64,000 nucleotides of DNA from Nonomuraea wenchangensis (GCF_900111685.1 NZ_FOHX01000002.1:369869-433868), one strand, 5' to 3'. Shown: positions 50,849 to 60,697, counted from the first letter of the stretch. Numbers and translations are program-made. The notes: a model not told the origin generated them from the letters alone.

Positions 50849-53335
50849 GTGCTCTCTATTCACCAGCGGATCGCCGCGGAGCTCGGCGTACGCGACGGCC
50901 AGGTGCAGGCGGCCGTCGAACTGCTCGACGGCGGCGCGACCGTGCCGTTCATCGCGCGATACCGCAAGGAGGTCACCGGCGCGCTCGACGACGCGCAACT
51001 GCGCACGCTGGAGGAGCGGCTGCGCTACCTGCGCGAGCTGGAGGAGCGCCGCACCGCGATCCTGGAGTCCATCGAGTCCCAGGGCAAGCTCGACGACGCG
51101 CTGCGCGAGCAGATCATGGCGGCCGAGACCAAGGCCCGCCTGGAGGACATCTACCTGCCCTACAAGCCCAAGCGGCGCACCAAGGCGCAGATCGCCCGCG
51201 AGCTCGGGCTGGAGCCGCTGGCCGACCGGCTGCTCGCCGACCCGACCCTCGACCCGGCCGCCGAGGCCGCGGGCTTCGTCACCGAGGGCGTGGCCGACGC
51301 GGGCGCGGCGCTGGAGGGCGCGCGGGCCATCCTCATCGAGCGCTTCGCCGAGGACGCCGACCTCATCGGCGGCCTGCGCGAGCAGCTGTGGACGCGCGGG
51401 CGGCTGGTGTCCAAGGTGCGCGAGGGCAAGGAGGAGGCGGGGGCCAAGTTCTCCGACTACTTCGAGTTCGGCGAGCCGTTCACCAAACTGCCCTCCCACC
51501 GCATCCTCGCGATGTTCCGCGGCGAGAAGGAAGAGATCCTCAGCGTCGCCCTGGAGCCCGACGACAGCCCCGACTACGAGCTGCGCATCGCCTCCCGGTT
51601 CGGCGTCTCCGACCAGGGCCGCCCTGCCGACAAGTGGCTCAACGAGACCGTGCGCTGGGCCTGGCGCACCCGCATCCTCGTCCACCTGGGCATCGACCTG
51701 CGGATGCGGCTCTGGCAGGCGGCCGAGGACGAGGCGGTGCGGGTCTTCGCCGCCAACCTGCGCGACCTGCTGCTCGCCGCGCCGGCCGGCACCCGTACGA
51801 CGATGGGGCTCGACCCCGGTCTGCGCACCGGCGTCAAGGTCGCCGTTGTCGACGCCACCGGCAAGGTCGTCGACACCGCCACCATCTACCCGCACGAGCC
51901 CAAGCGTCAGTGGGACCAGTCGCTCGCCGTGCTCGGCGCGCTCGCCCAGCGGCACGGGGTCGAGCTCATCGCCATCGGCAACGGCACCGCCTCCCGCGAG
52001 ACCGACAAGCTGGCCGGCGAGCTGTGCAAGCACATGCCGGGGCTCACCAAGATCGTGGTGTCGGAGGCGGGGGCGTCGGTCTACTCCGCGTCGGCGTACG
52101 CCTCGCAGGAGCTGCCCGAGCTCGACGTGTCGCTGCGCGGCGCGGTCTCCATCGCCCGCCGCCTCCAGGACCCGCTGGCCGAGCTGGTCAAGATCGACCC
52201 CAAGTCGATCGGCGTCGGCCAATACCAGCACGACCTGGCCGAGACCAAGCTGTCGCGCTCGCTCGACGCCGTGGTCGAGGACTGCGTCAACGCCGTCGGC
52301 GTCGACGTCAACACCGCCTCGGCGCCGCTGCTCACGCGCGTGTCGGGCATCGGCTCCACGCTCGCCGAGAGCATCGTCAGGCACCGCGACGCCAACGGCC
52401 CGTTCCGCACCCGCACCGCGCTCAAGGAGGTGCCGCGGCTCGGCCCGAAGGCGTTCGAGCAGTGCGCGGGCTTCCTGCGCATCCGCGGCGGCGACGACCC
52501 GCTCGACGTGTCGAGCGTGCACCCCGAGTCCTACCCGGTGGTCCGCCGCATCCTCGGCTCGGTCAAGTCCGACCTCAAGTCGCTGATCGGCAACACCGCC
52601 GCCCTGCGCTCCCTGCGGCCGGACGACTTCACCGACGACACCTTCGGCCTGCCGACGGTCACCGACATCCTGCGCGAGCTGGAGAAGCCGGGCCGCGACC
52701 CGCGTCCCGCCTTCAAGACCGCCACGTTCAAGGAAGGCGTCGAGAAGATCTCCGACCTGTCGTCCGGGATGATCCTGGAGGGCGTGGTCACGAACGTCGC
52801 CGCCTTCGGCGCCTTCGTCGACGTCGGCGTCCACCAGGACGGCCTGGTGCACGTGTCGGCCATGTCCCGCACGTTCGTCAAGGACCCGCGTGACGTGGTC
52901 AAGCCGGGGGACATCGTCCGGGTGAAGGTGCTGGACGTCGACATCCCGCGCAAGCGCATCTCCCTGACCCTGCGCCTGGAGGACGACGCCGCCGCCCAGT
53001 CCGACGGCTCCCGCCGCTCCAACGGCGCCCGGGGTGAGGGCGCCCGAGGGGACGGCGCCCGGGGCAACGGCGGACGCGGCCAGGGCCGTGGGGACGGCGC
53101 TCGCGGTGACGGCGGGCGCGGCGACCGGGGCCAGGGCGGTCAAGGTGGCCAGGGCGGTCAGGGCGGCCAGGGCGGTCGTGACAGCCGGCGCGGCGGCGAC
53201 GGCGGACGCGGTGACGGCGGCCGGGGCCAGGGCGGCCAGCGTGGCGGTGGCCAGCGCCGTCAGAGCCCCGCCCCGACGGGCGCCATGGCCGAAGCCCTCC
53301 GCAAGGCGGGCCTCACCGGCGACGACCGCCGCTAG
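50849..53335 (+). CDS. tex: Tex-family RNA-binding protein with Gly/Arg-rich tail
   Basis: The protein has 828 residues, GTG start. Order: helical N-domain ([20 protein letters not shown]), YqgF-like nuclease fold ([20 protein letters not shown]), helix-hairpin-helix pair ([20 protein letters not shown]), S1 domain ([20 protein letters not shown] to [10 protein letters not shown]). The last ~105 residues are a low-complexity RG/GQ tail (GARGDG, GGQGGQ repeats) then a conserved end [10 protein letters not shown]. Tex is a nucleic-acid-binding factor tied to transcription. The tail is typical of actinobacterial copies but long here. Confidence 0.92.
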   Translation: MLSIHQRIAAELGVRDGQVQAAVELLDGGATVPFIARYRKEVTGALDDAQLRTLEERLRYLRELEERRTAILESIESQGKLDDALREQIMAAETKARLEDIYLPYKPKRRTKAQIARELGLEPLADRLLADPTLDPAAEAAGFVTEGVADAGAALEGARAILIERFAEDADLIGGLREQLWTRGRLVSKVREGKEEAGAKFSDYFEFGEPFTKLPSHRILAMFRGEKEEILSVALEPDDSPDYELRIASRFGVSDQGRPADKWLNETVRWAWRTRILVHLGIDLRMRLWQAAEDEAVRVFAANLRDLLLAAPAGTRTTMGLDPGLRTGVKVAVVDATGKVVDTATIYPHEPKRQWDQSLAVLGALAQRHGVELIAIGNGTASRETDKLAGELCKHMPGLTKIVVSEAGASVYSASAYASQELPELDVSLRGAVSIARRLQDPLAELVKIDPKSIGVGQYQHDLAETKLSRSLDAVVEDCVNAVGVDVNTASAPLLTRVSGIGSTLAESIVRHRDANGPFRTRTALKEVPRLGPKAFEQCAGFLRIRGGDDPLDVSSVHPESYPVVRRILGSVKSDLKSLIGNTAALRSLRPDDFTDDTFGLPTVTDILRELEKPGRDPRPAFKTATFKEGVEKISDLSSGMILEGVVTNVAAFGAFVDVGVHQDGLVHVSAMSRTFVKDPRDVVKPGDIVRVKVLDVDIPRKRISLTLRLEDDAAAQSDGSRRSNGARGEGARGDGARGNGGRGQGRGDGARGDGGRGDRGQGGQGGQGGQGGQGGRDSRRGGDGGRGDGGRGQGGQRGGGQRRQSPAPTGAMAEALRKAGLTGDDRR

Positions 53336-53365
53336 AGGACCCACCGCCGGAAAACTCACCTGAGG

Positions 53366-53396
53366 GCGGCCACCTCGACAACGACGAGGTGGCCGC
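53366..53396 (+). terminator. 12-bp hairpin downstream of tex
   Basis: GCGGCCACCTCG and CGAGGTGGCCGC pair perfectly around a seven-base loop, 31 bases after the tex stop. It is a probable terminator. Confidence 0.75.
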
Positions 53397-53462
53397 TCTC
53401 GTGCTTGGGGGTTCGGCCACCCGGGGGCGCGGCGGGGGCGGTGCGGGGGCTACGGTCGGAGG

Positions 53463-54530
53463 GTGAGCACTTCGACGTTCAGGACGGCGATCGCGCAGGC
53501 CCGCGACCTGCTCAGGTGGCGTTCCCCGCTCAGGACCGAGCTATGGGCGGCCCGGCTGCTGGCGGACCTGGAGCCGGAGCAGGTGGAGCCGTTGCTCCGC
53601 GAGCTGGCCGGCGACGGCGGCGCGGAGGCGCGGCTGACGCTCGCGGCCCTCGCGGCGGTGGCGCCTCCAGCCCAGGACGACGACGTCGCGGAGTCGGGTG
53701 GGCCCCTCGCGGCGGGCGCGTCGGTGTTCGGGCGGGCCGCCGAAGGGGCGTTGGACGCGCTGCCGGGCTGGGCGGGACGGATGGGGCGGGTGGCCTGCGA
53801 AGGCGCCTGGTACGGCAGGGCCGACCCGTACGGCGAGCAGATCCTCGCGGCGCTCAGCTTCCGCTACGAGAACGGCAAGGAGCCGCACGTCCTGGTCGTC
53901 GGCATCGACCAGCCGCACGGCGGCCTGGCGGTGGACGCCGTGGTCGAGGAGGTGAAGTTCCTCGACGATCTGGGGCTGGCGGCGGCGGAGCCCGGGGTGG
54001 TCGCGGGGCGGGTGCTGGACGCGTTCGAGCTGGGTGACCGCCTGCTCGGGGCGGAGGTGGCCGACACCCTGCCGGGCGTGCGCGCGCTGGCGGTGGCGCG
54101 GACGCGGAGCGTGCCGGGGCTGGTGCGGGGAGCCGGCGACGACACGGCCGAGCGGTTCGCGGAGCTGGAGGGCCTGCCGGAGCTGCCGGGGGCGCGGGAG
54201 GCGTTCGGGAAGCTGCGGGAGTTCGTCGGGGACCATCCGCTGTGGTGGAGCCCGGACCGGGTGTCGCGGTTCCTCACCTCGTGGCTGCCACGCGAGGCGA
54301 TCCTGTCGGACGCGGCGATCGCCGCGATGCCGGAGGTGGTGCGGGCGTGGACGCGGTTCAACGGTGACCAGCCGGCGGTGTCGCGCCGGATCGACGAGGA
54401 CGCGCCGCGCCTGGCCGCGCTGATGGCCGACGAGTCGCTGGCCGGCCTCGGCAAACGCCTCGCCCAGGCCGAACTCGCCCGGGCCGAACTCGCCCAGGAC
54501 CGGCCCGACCAGGGCCCGCAGGAGGGCTGA
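53463..54530 (+). CDS. Conserved hypothetical actinobacterial protein
   Basis: The protein has 355 residues with a GTG start immediately after GGAGG. It is an Ala/Leu/Glu-rich helical protein with a central EQILAALSFRYENGKEPHVL, VVGIDQPHGGLAVDAVVEEV, DDLGLAAAEPGVV and a C-terminal ERAE-LARAE repeat. No enzyme motif recognised. It is convergent with the radical SAM gene, with two bases between the stops. Confidence 0.65.
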   Translation: MSTSTFRTAIAQARDLLRWRSPLRTELWAARLLADLEPEQVEPLLRELAGDGGAEARLTLAALAAVAPPAQDDDVAESGGPLAAGASVFGRAAEGALDALPGWAGRMGRVACEGAWYGRADPYGEQILAALSFRYENGKEPHVLVVGIDQPHGGLAVDAVVEEVKFLDDLGLAAAEPGVVAGRVLDAFELGDRLLGAEVADTLPGVRALAVARTRSVPGLVRGAGDDTAERFAELEGLPELPGAREAFGKLREFVGDHPLWWSPDRVSRFLTSWLPREAILSDAAIAAMPEVVRAWTRFNGDQPAVSRRIDEDAPRLAALMADESLAGLGKRLAQAELARAELAQDRPDQGPQEG

Positions 54531-54531
54531 G

Positions 54532-55596
54532 TCAGAAGGCGTACCGGACGCGGCAGTACGGCAGCCTCGCCGCGATCAGCTCGGTGAGCGCGGCGACGTA
54601 CCGGCCCTTCTGGCCGGTGCGGTAGCGGACGTTCCAGCCGCCGGTCTGTGACCGTTTGGCCTGCTGCAGCTCCGGCCGCCACAGCACCTCCTCCGCCTTC
54701 GGGTGCCAGCCCAGGTTGACCTCGTGCAGCCGGTCGTTGTGGGTGAGGAAGATCACCTCGGCGGCGAGCTGGGCCTTCGCCCGCGGGCCGAGGGCGGCGT
54801 CGAGCTGGTCGAGCAGTTCGGCCCAGCTCTCCAGCCAGCCGTCCCGCACCACGACGGGGCTGAGGTTGACGTGCACCTCGTAGCCGGCGGCGACGAAGTC
54901 GTCGATGGCGGCCAGGCGCTCGGCGATGGGCGAGGTGCGGATGTCGAGCAGCTTGGAGTCGGCGGTCGGCATGAGGCTGAAGCGGACGCGGGTGCGGCCT
55001 CGCGGGTCCCAGTCGAGCAGGTCGCGGTTGACGTATTTGGTGGCGAAGCTGGCCTTGGCGTTGGACAGGTCGCGGAACAGCCGGACCAGGTCGCGTACGT
55101 TCTCGGAGATGGTGGCGTCGAGCGAGCAGTCGGAGTTCTCGCCGATGTCGTAGATCCAGTCGCGCGGGTCGGCCTGGTTGGGCGCCGGTTTGACGCCCTG
55201 GCGGCCGGCGTGGCGGCGGACGTACCCGAGGATCTGGTCGATGTTGGCGAACACCGTGATCGGGTTGCTGTAGCCCTTGCGGCGCGGCACGTAGCAGTAG
55301 GCGCAGGCCATCGCGCAGCCGTTGGCGGTGGAGGGCGCGATGAAGTCGGCGGAGCGGTCGTTGGGCCGGGCGGTGAGCGATTTCTTGACGCCGAGGACCA
55401 GCGCCTCGGTCTTGATGCGCACCCAGCGGTTGACGTTGGTCTCGTCGCCGTACAGCTCGGGGATGCGGTGGTGGCTGCCCACCTCGACCAGCTCGGCCTC
55501 GGGGAAGCGGGCGAGGATCTCCTGCCCGCGCGGCAGCCGGGCCGCCTCCGGCTCGACGTAGACGCGCCGGATGTCGAGGAGCGGCTGTGTCCGCAT
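54532..55596 (-). CDS. Spore photoproduct lyase-family radical SAM protein
   Basis: The protein has 354 residues from MRTQPLLDIRRVYVEPEAAR; AAGGGG stands six bases upstream. The CxxxCxxC cluster is CAMACAYC (near residue 95), preceded by SADFIAPSTANGCAMACAYC. SLMPTADSKLLDIRTSPIAE and SPVVVRDGWLESWAELLDQL are typical of SplB relatives. True SplB repairs the thymine photoproduct in spore DNA. It stands next to a DNA glycosylase gene transcribed the same way (two-base gap), which supports a DNA repair role. I cannot confirm the SplB active-site Cys. Confidence 0.78.
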   Translation of the reverse strand: MRTQPLLDIRRVYVEPEAARLPRGQEILARFPEAELVEVGSHHRIPELYGDETNVNRWVRIKTEALVLGVKKSLTARPNDRSADFIAPSTANGCAMACAYCYVPRRKGYSNPITVFANIDQILGYVRRHAGRQGVKPAPNQADPRDWIYDIGENSDCSLDATISENVRDLVRLFRDLSNAKASFATKYVNRDLLDWDPRGRTRVRFSLMPTADSKLLDIRTSPIAERLAAIDDFVAAGYEVHVNLSPVVVRDGWLESWAELLDQLDAALGPRAKAQLAAEVIFLTHNDRLHEVNLGWHPKAEEVLWRPELQQAKRSQTGGWNVRYRTGQKGRYVAALTELIAARLPYCRVRYAF

Positions 55597-55598
55597 GT

Positions 55599-56351
55599 TC
55601 ACCCCTTCCCTGGCTGGTCCACGGGACAAGCGTATGCGGTCCTGGACGCGAGTTCCCAGGTCAGGACGGGTGCGCCGCATCGGCGGCAGTGCTCGCGGCG
55701 GTAGACCCAGCGCTCGTCGGGCCGTTCGGGGTCGCTGACGACCTGCCCGGCGTCGCGCCCCAGGGCGAGGTACGTGGCCGCGGTGTCCCACAGCCGCCCG
55801 GCGCCCTCCGCGCCGACGCCCTTGGCGGCGGGATGCAGGCCGACGAGGAACAGCAGCTCGGCCCGCCAGGCGTTGCCGATGCCCGCCCACACCTTCTGGT
55901 CCAGCACCGCCGCGCCGACCGGCCCGCCGAACGCGGTCAGCCGCCGTACGGCCTCGCCCCTGGAGGCGTCGGCCCGCAGCGGGTCGGGCCCGAGCGAGGC
56001 CCGCAGCGCGGCCACCTCGCGAGGGCTGTACGCCTCGCACTGGATGGGCGCGATCAGGTCGAAGGCCACGTCGTCCGCGGCCAGCCGCAGCCGCGTCCCG
56101 CGCCGGGGCTCGCGCGCGGGGCCGTCGTACCGCAGGAAGATGCCGCGCATGCCGAGGTGCACGTGGATCGCGGGGGCGTCCTCGAAGTGGTACAGCAGGT
56201 GCTTGCCCAGGGCCTCGACGGCGGTCAGCGTGCGCCCGTCGTAGGGCCGCGCGTCGAAGCGGCCCTGCGGCCCGGAGGCGTGGACGACGCGCCCGCTCAG
56301 TGCCGCCTGCTGCTCGTCGGCGTGGCGGTGAACCAGATGTCCCTCAGGCAC
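55599..56351 (-). CDS. Fpg/Nei-family DNA glycosylase (Nei2-like)
   Basis: The protein has 250 residues. It starts MPEGHLVHRHADEQQA: the catalytic Pro2-Glu3 and Gly are kept. VHLGMRGIFL carries the conserved beta-sheet motif; VGAAVLDQKVWAGIGNAWRA is the helix-two-turn-helix; the zinc finger is CRRCGAPVLTWELASRTAYA ending in CP. It removes oxidised bases and nicks the strand. Translationally close to the radical SAM gene. Confidence 0.87.
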   Translation of the reverse strand: MPEGHLVHRHADEQQAALSGRVVHASGPQGRFDARPYDGRTLTAVEALGKHLLYHFEDAPAIHVHLGMRGIFLRYDGPAREPRRGTRLRLAADDVAFDLIAPIQCEAYSPREVAALRASLGPDPLRADASRGEAVRRLTAFGGPVGAAVLDQKVWAGIGNAWRAELLFLVGLHPAAKGVGAEGAGRLWDTAATYLALGRDAGQVVSDPERPDERWVYRREHCRRCGAPVLTWELASRTAYACPVDQPGKG

Positions 56352-56360
56352 ACCGCCCTT

Positions 56361-57059
56361 CTACCCCCTGAGCTGGGCTGATGCGCTCGCCAGCAGCATG
56401 TCGAGCGCGGTCGGGTAGGCGCTGTCGTTCATGCGGGCGACCAGCAGCGGGGCGGTCGCGGCGATGTGGGGGTGGGTGGTGGCGGGCAGGCGGGCGTAGG
56501 TGTCGCGCCAGACCTCCTCGTCGGCCTCGCGGGCGGCCGGCGGCAGGGCGAGGGTGGCGGCGTCCAGGATCGAGAAGGCGAGGCTCTGGTCGATGAAGGC
56601 GTGGTAGATGCGGACCGCGTCGGCGTCGGGGAAGCCGGCCCCGCGCAGGATGCCGAGGATGATCTCGTCCGTGGCGACCTCCTGGGGGAGGCCGGTGACG
56701 CGGCTGGCGGTGAGGACGGCGGCCTGCGGGTGCGTCAGGTAGGCGTTGTGGATGCGCAGCCCGAGCTCGCGCAGGTCGGCCCGCCAGTCCCCGCTCGGCG
56801 ACCAGCCTTCCACGGCGTGCCCGAACAGCTCGTCGGCGATGGCGAGGACGAGGTCGTCCATGCCGCGGAAGTAGCGGTAGACGGTGCTGGCGTCGGCGCC
56901 GAGGGCGAGGCCGAGGCGGCGGGCGGTGAGGCCGGCGGCGCCGTGCTCGCGCAGCATGCGCAGCGCCGTCTCCACGATGAGCTGATGGGTCAGGACCTGC
57001 CCTTGTTTGGTCGGCCGCCGCCGCCTGCGTGCCGTCTCCGGCACCACCCGCTTCGCCAT
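56361..57059 (-). CDS. TetR-family regulator
   Basis: The protein has 232 residues from MAKRVVPETARRRRRPTKQG; a longer upstream frame is not protein-like. HTH: VETALRMLREHGAAGLTARR, LGLALGADASTVYRYFRGMD. The C-terminal domain is TetR_C-like (HNAYLTHPQAAVLTASRVTG). It diverges from the saccharopine dehydrogenase-like gene across ~100 bases and probably controls it. Confidence 0.85.
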   Translation of the reverse strand: MAKRVVPETARRRRRPTKQGQVLTHQLIVETALRMLREHGAAGLTARRLGLALGADASTVYRYFRGMDDLVLAIADELFGHAVEGWSPSGDWRADLRELGLRIHNAYLTHPQAAVLTASRVTGLPQEVATDEIILGILRGAGFPDADAVRIYHAFIDQSLAFSILDAATLALPPAAREADEEVWRDTYARLPATTHPHIAATAPLLVARMNDSAYPTALDMLLASASAQLRG

Positions 57060-57161
57060 CGCGTGCCCTTCCTTATGCCAACGCCATTGACGTTGATGAG
57101 CGTAGTGCAGTTGGATTAGCGACACAGCCCCCCAAAAGCATCCAAAGGGGATTTTTTCGTT

Positions 57162-58385
57162 ATGCGTATCCTTCTCGTGGGAGCCGGCGGGGTGGGAACC
57201 GCCATCACACGGATCGCCGCCCGCCGCACCTTCTTCGACCACATGCTCGTCGCCGACTACGACCTGCCCCGCGCCAAGGCGGCCGTCGCCGCGCTGGGCC
57301 CCGACGCAGGCCGGTTCACGCCGGTCAAGGTGGACGCCGCCGACCGCGACGCCGTCACCGCCCTGCTCCGCGAGCACGACTGCGACGTGCTGCTGAACGC
57401 CACCGACCCGCGATTCGTGCTGCCGCTGTTCGACGCGGCGCTCGCGGCCGGAGCCGACTACCTCGACATGGCGATGTCGATGTCCAGGCCGCACCCCGAG
57501 CGGCCGTACGAGGAGGTGGGGGTCAAGCTGGGCGACGAGCAGTTCGCCCGCGCGCCCGAATGGGCCGCCTCCGGCCGCCTCGCGCTGGTGGGCATGGGCG
57601 TCGAGCCCGGCCTCGCCGACGTCTTCGCCCGCTACGCCGCCGACGACCTCTTCGACGAGATCGAGGAGATCGGCATCAGGGACGGCGCCAACCTCACCGT
57701 CGACGGCTACGACTTCGCCCCGTCGTTCTCCATCTGGACCACCATCGAGGAGTGCCTCAACCCGCCGGTCATCTACGAGAAGGACCGAGGCTGGTACACG
57801 ACCGAGCCCTTCAGCGAGCCCGAGATCTTCGACTTCCCCGAGGGCATCGGCCCGGTCGAGTGCGTCAACGTCGAGCACGAGGAGGTCCTGCTGGTCCCCC
57901 GCTGGGTGGACGCCCGCCGGGTCACCTTCAAGTACGGCCTCGGCGAGGAGTTCATCGACACGCTGAAGACCCTGCACGCGCTCGGCGTGGACCGCACCGA
58001 GCCGGTCCCGGTGCGCGGCGACGGCGGCGCGACGGTACGGGTGTCACCGCGCGACGTGGTGGCCGCCGTCCTGCCCGACCCGGCCGAGCTGGGCGCGCTG
58101 ATGCACGGCAAGACCTGCGCCGGGACGTGGGTGAAGGGCGTCAAGGACGGCCGGCCGCGCGAGGTGTACCTCTACCACGTGGTGGACAACCAGTGGTCGA
58201 TGCGCGAGTACGGCTCCCAGGCCGTCGTCTGGCAGACCGCCGTCAACCCGGTGATCGCCCTTGAGCTGCTGGCGGACGGGACGTGGAAGGGCGCCGGCGT
58301 GCTGGGCCCCGAGGCGTTCGAGCCGCGCCCGTTCCTGGACCTGCTGGTCGAGTACGGCTCCCCCTGGGGCATGCGGGAGCAGTGA
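57162..58385 (+). CDS. Saccharopine dehydrogenase-family oxidoreductase
   Basis: The protein has 407 residues. N-terminal Rossmann motif MRILLVGAGGVGTAITRIAA, NATDPRFVLPLFDAALAAGA, YLDMAMSMSRPH, then GMGVEPGLADVFARYAADDL and the C-terminal catalytic-like domain (FEPRPFLDLLVEYGSPWGMR). Related enzymes are lysine-pathway or carboxynorspermidine dehydrogenases. The substrate here is unknown. A TetR gene diverges upstream; an IlvD-like gene follows after 52 bases. Confidence 0.82.
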   Translation: MRILLVGAGGVGTAITRIAARRTFFDHMLVADYDLPRAKAAVAALGPDAGRFTPVKVDAADRDAVTALLREHDCDVLLNATDPRFVLPLFDAALAAGADYLDMAMSMSRPHPERPYEEVGVKLGDEQFARAPEWAASGRLALVGMGVEPGLADVFARYAADDLFDEIEEIGIRDGANLTVDGYDFAPSFSIWTTIEECLNPPVIYEKDRGWYTTEPFSEPEIFDFPEGIGPVECVNVEHEEVLLVPRWVDARRVTFKYGLGEEFIDTLKTLHALGVDRTEPVPVRGDGGATVRVSPRDVVAAVLPDPAELGALMHGKTCAGTWVKGVKDGRPREVYLYHVVDNQWSMREYGSQAVVWQTAVNPVIALELLADGTWKGAGVLGPEAFEPRPFLDLLVEYGSPWGMREQ

Positions 58386-58437
58386 GACGCCGTCGGGGAT
58401 CATAAGGGGGCGACAACCGTACATCGGGAGGACCCCC

Positions 58438-60087
58438 TTGAGCATCGCCGACGATCCCGACCGCGCACCCGCCCGTTCCCACCTGTACGCCATGGGCCTG
58501 TCCGAGGAGGAGCAGCGCCGGCCCGTGGTCGGCATCGCCTCCACCTGGACCGGCACCATGCCGTGCAACCTCACCCACCGCGAGCTGGCCGCGCACGTCG
58601 CCGAGGGCGTGCGGGCGGCGGGCGGCACGCCGATGGAGTTCAACACCATCGCGGTCTCCGACAACCTCACCATGCACACCCCGGGCATGCGCGCGTCCCT
58701 GGTCAGCCGGGAGGTCATCGCCGACTCGATCGAGCTTATGGGCCGCGCGCACGGCTTCGACGCCCTGGTGGCGATCGTGGGCTGCGACAAGACCGTGCCG
58801 GCCGCGATCATGGCGCTGGCCCGGCTGGACGTGCCGTCCGTGGTGCTCTACAGCGGCACCATGATGCCGGGCCGGTGGCGCGGCCGGGACGTGACGATCC
58901 AGGACATGTGGGAGGCGCTGGGCGAGCGCGAGGTCGGCCGGCTCGACCAGGCCGACCTCGACGACCTCGCCCGGCACGCCTGCCCGGGCGCCGGCACCTG
59001 CGCCGCCCAGTACACCGCCAACACCATGGGCTCCGTCGCCGACTTCCTGGGCCTCGCGCCGTTCGGGATCGGCGACATCCCGGCCGTGGCGGAGGAGAAG
59101 AACGCCGCGGCGCGGCGGGTCGGCGAGCTCGCCATGGACGCGCTGGCCCGCGACGCCCGGCCGTCCCGGGTGCTCACCTCGGACGCCCTGCACAACGCGA
59201 TCGTCTCGGTGGCCGCCATGGGCGGCTCCACGAACGCCGTCCTGCACCTGCTGGCCATCGCCCGCGAGGCCGGGCTGCCGCTGGTGATCGACGAGATCGG
59301 CGAGGTCTGCCGCCGGGTGCCGATCATCACGGGGCTCAAGCCGAGCGGCGGGCCGTACACGGCGCTGGACCTGTGGCGGGCGGGCGGCACCTCGCTGGTG
59401 GCGCGGCGGCTGCTGGAGGCCGGGCTGCTGCGCGAGAACGTGACGCTGGTGGACGGCCGCACCCTCGCCGACGTGGCCGCGCAGGCCGAGGAGCGGCCGG
59501 GCCAGGAGGTCGTGGCGGACGTGACGCGGCCGTTCAAGCCGCGCGGCGCGCTGGCGATCCTGCGCGGCTCGCTCGCCCCCGACGGCTGCGTGCTGAAGCT
59601 GGGCGGCAAGGACGACTTCCGGCACGAGGGCCCGGCCCGGGTCTTCGACTCCGAGAACGACTGCTACGCCGCCATCCAGGAGGGCCGGATCGTGGCGGGC
59701 GACGTCATCGTGGTCCGCTACGAGGGCCCGGCGGGCGGTCCCGGCATGCGCGAGATGCTCTCGATCACCGGGCCGCTCGTCGGGCGCGGGCTCGGCACGT
59801 CCGTGGCGCTCGTCACCGACGGGCGCTTCAGCGGCGTCTCGCACGGGCTGGTGATCGGGCACGTGACTCCGGAGGCGTACCACGGCGGCCCGATCGCGCT
59901 GGTGCGCGACGGCGACACCGTGGTGATCGACAGCGCGGCCGGCACGCTGGACCTGCTGGTGCCCGAGGAGGAGCTGGCCGCGCGCCGGGCCGCGTGGCGG
60001 CGGCCGGAGCGCGAGGTCGAGCGGGGTGTGCTGGCGAAGTACGTCAGGACCGTCGGTTCCGCCTCCGACGGCGCGGTCACCGCCTGA
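58438..60087 (+). CDS. IlvD/Edd-family dehydratase
   Basis: The protein has 549 residues from a TTG (LSIADDPDRAPARSHLYAMG) preceded by GGGAGGA. All three iron-sulfur Cys regions of dihydroxy-acid dehydratases are present: TMPCN, GCDKTVPAAIMALARLD, PGAGTCAAQYTANTMGS. GRFSGVSHGLVIGHVTPEAY replaces the usual GRFSGG-T-G. It could be the branched-chain enzyme IlvD. The altered motifs and its place after an oxidoreductase, with no other ilv gene nearby, favour a sugar-acid or special catabolic dehydratase. Confidence 0.83.
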   Translation: MSIADDPDRAPARSHLYAMGLSEEEQRRPVVGIASTWTGTMPCNLTHRELAAHVAEGVRAAGGTPMEFNTIAVSDNLTMHTPGMRASLVSREVIADSIELMGRAHGFDALVAIVGCDKTVPAAIMALARLDVPSVVLYSGTMMPGRWRGRDVTIQDMWEALGEREVGRLDQADLDDLARHACPGAGTCAAQYTANTMGSVADFLGLAPFGIGDIPAVAEEKNAAARRVGELAMDALARDARPSRVLTSDALHNAIVSVAAMGGSTNAVLHLLAIAREAGLPLVIDEIGEVCRRVPIITGLKPSGGPYTALDLWRAGGTSLVARRLLEAGLLRENVTLVDGRTLADVAAQAEERPGQEVVADVTRPFKPRGALAILRGSLAPDGCVLKLGGKDDFRHEGPARVFDSENDCYAAIQEGRIVAGDVIVVRYEGPAGGPGMREMLSITGPLVGRGLGTSVALVTDGRFSGVSHGLVIGHVTPEAYHGGPIALVRDGDTVVIDSAAGTLDLLVPEEELAARRAAWRRPEREVERGVLAKYVRTVGSASDGAVTA

Positions 60088-60122
60088 CGGCGGCTATGCT
60101 GCCCAGAGACGTTCCGGTCATT

Positions 60123-60149
60123 CCTTATCGGGGTTCGTGCCTGATAAGG
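60123..60149. promoter_or_regulatory. Inverted repeat before the 28-residue gene
   Basis: CCTTATC and GATAAGG form a 7-bp inverted repeat with a 13-base spacer, just ahead of the GAGGAGG ribosome site. It could be an operator or a 5'-leader hairpin. Confidence 0.4.
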
Positions 60150-60173
60150 GCGACACAGAGGAGGCTTAAGCAG

Positions 60174-60260
60174 ATGTACAAGGAGTTCGCCCTCGAGGCC
60201 GTGGTGTGGATCGTCCCGGTCGCCGTGCTCATCGGGTTGGCTCTCCTCGTCACCGCCTGA
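60174..60260 (+). CDS. 28-residue membrane peptide
   Basis: MYKEFALEAVVWIVPVAVLI then GLALLVTA, TGA. A GAGGAGG ribosome site lies upstream and a strong hairpin 12 bases after the stop. The peptide is a single hydrophobic helix with a short charged N-terminus. Leader, terminator and codon bias together argue for a real small gene. Confidence 0.55.
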   Translation: MYKEFALEAVVWIVPVAVLIGLALLVTA

Positions 60261-60272
60261 GCCCCGCACGAG

Positions 60273-60301
60273 GAGCCGGTCCCCCGATGGGGGGCCGGCT
60301 C
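60273..60301 (+). terminator. 13-bp hairpin terminator
   Basis: GAGCCGGTCCCCC and GGGGGGCCGGCTC pair over a GAT loop (one T-G wobble), followed by TTGT. It serves the plus-strand small gene, and possibly the convergent STAS gene. Confidence 0.75.
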
Positions 60302-60310
60302 TTGTGCTGC

Positions 60311-60697
60311 CTACCCGGTGAACGGCGGCGCGTTGCCCTCTTCGTTGAGCTCGGCGATGGCCAGCTCGGCCGTACGGCGGATGTCGAAGAACTTGTCGAG
60401 CGCCGTGATCGCGAACAGGTGCTCGCACCGCCCGTTGAGCCCCGACAGCAGCAGCCGCCCGCCCGAGGCGGTGACGGCCTTGTGCAGATAGACCAGCACG
60501 GACAGCCCGGAGGAGTCGCACACGCTGACGGCCTGCATGTCGATGACGAGCATCGGGGGCTGGGTGAGATCGAGCGCCTTGGTGACACGGTCACGCACCT
60601 CGGCCGCCGAGCCGAAGTCGAAGTCTCCCGTCAACCTCGCGATGACGCAGGGTCCCTGGAGTCCGAGGCTGATCGACAAGGCCTGCTCCGAAGTCAC
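60311..60697 (-). CDS. STAS-domain anti-sigma-factor antagonist
   Basis: The protein has about 128 residues from the GTG at 60697 (VTSEQALSISLGLQGPCVIA), which follows GGTGGAG; an alternative GTG at 60733 adds 12 residues. IARLTGDFDFGSAAEVRDRV and MQAVSVCDSSGLSVLVYLHK carry the STAS fold, with the phosphorylatable Ser in DSSG. It would bind an anti-sigma kinase when unphosphorylated. No partner kinase is nearby. Confidence 0.85.
   Translation of the reverse strand: MTSEQALSISLGLQGPCVIARLTGDFDFGSAAEVRDRVTKALDLTQPPMLVIDMQAVSVCDSSGLSVLVYLHKAVTASGGRLLLSGLNGRCEHLFAITALDKFFDIRRTAELAIAELNEEGNAPPFTG

Noticed and set aside
49610..53359. A 1249-codon open frame on the minus strand
   Set aside because: It lies antisense to the tex and amidohydrolase genes. 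High-GC codon bias keeps antisense frames open, and its composition (Val/Gly/Arg/Asp runs) matches no protein fold.
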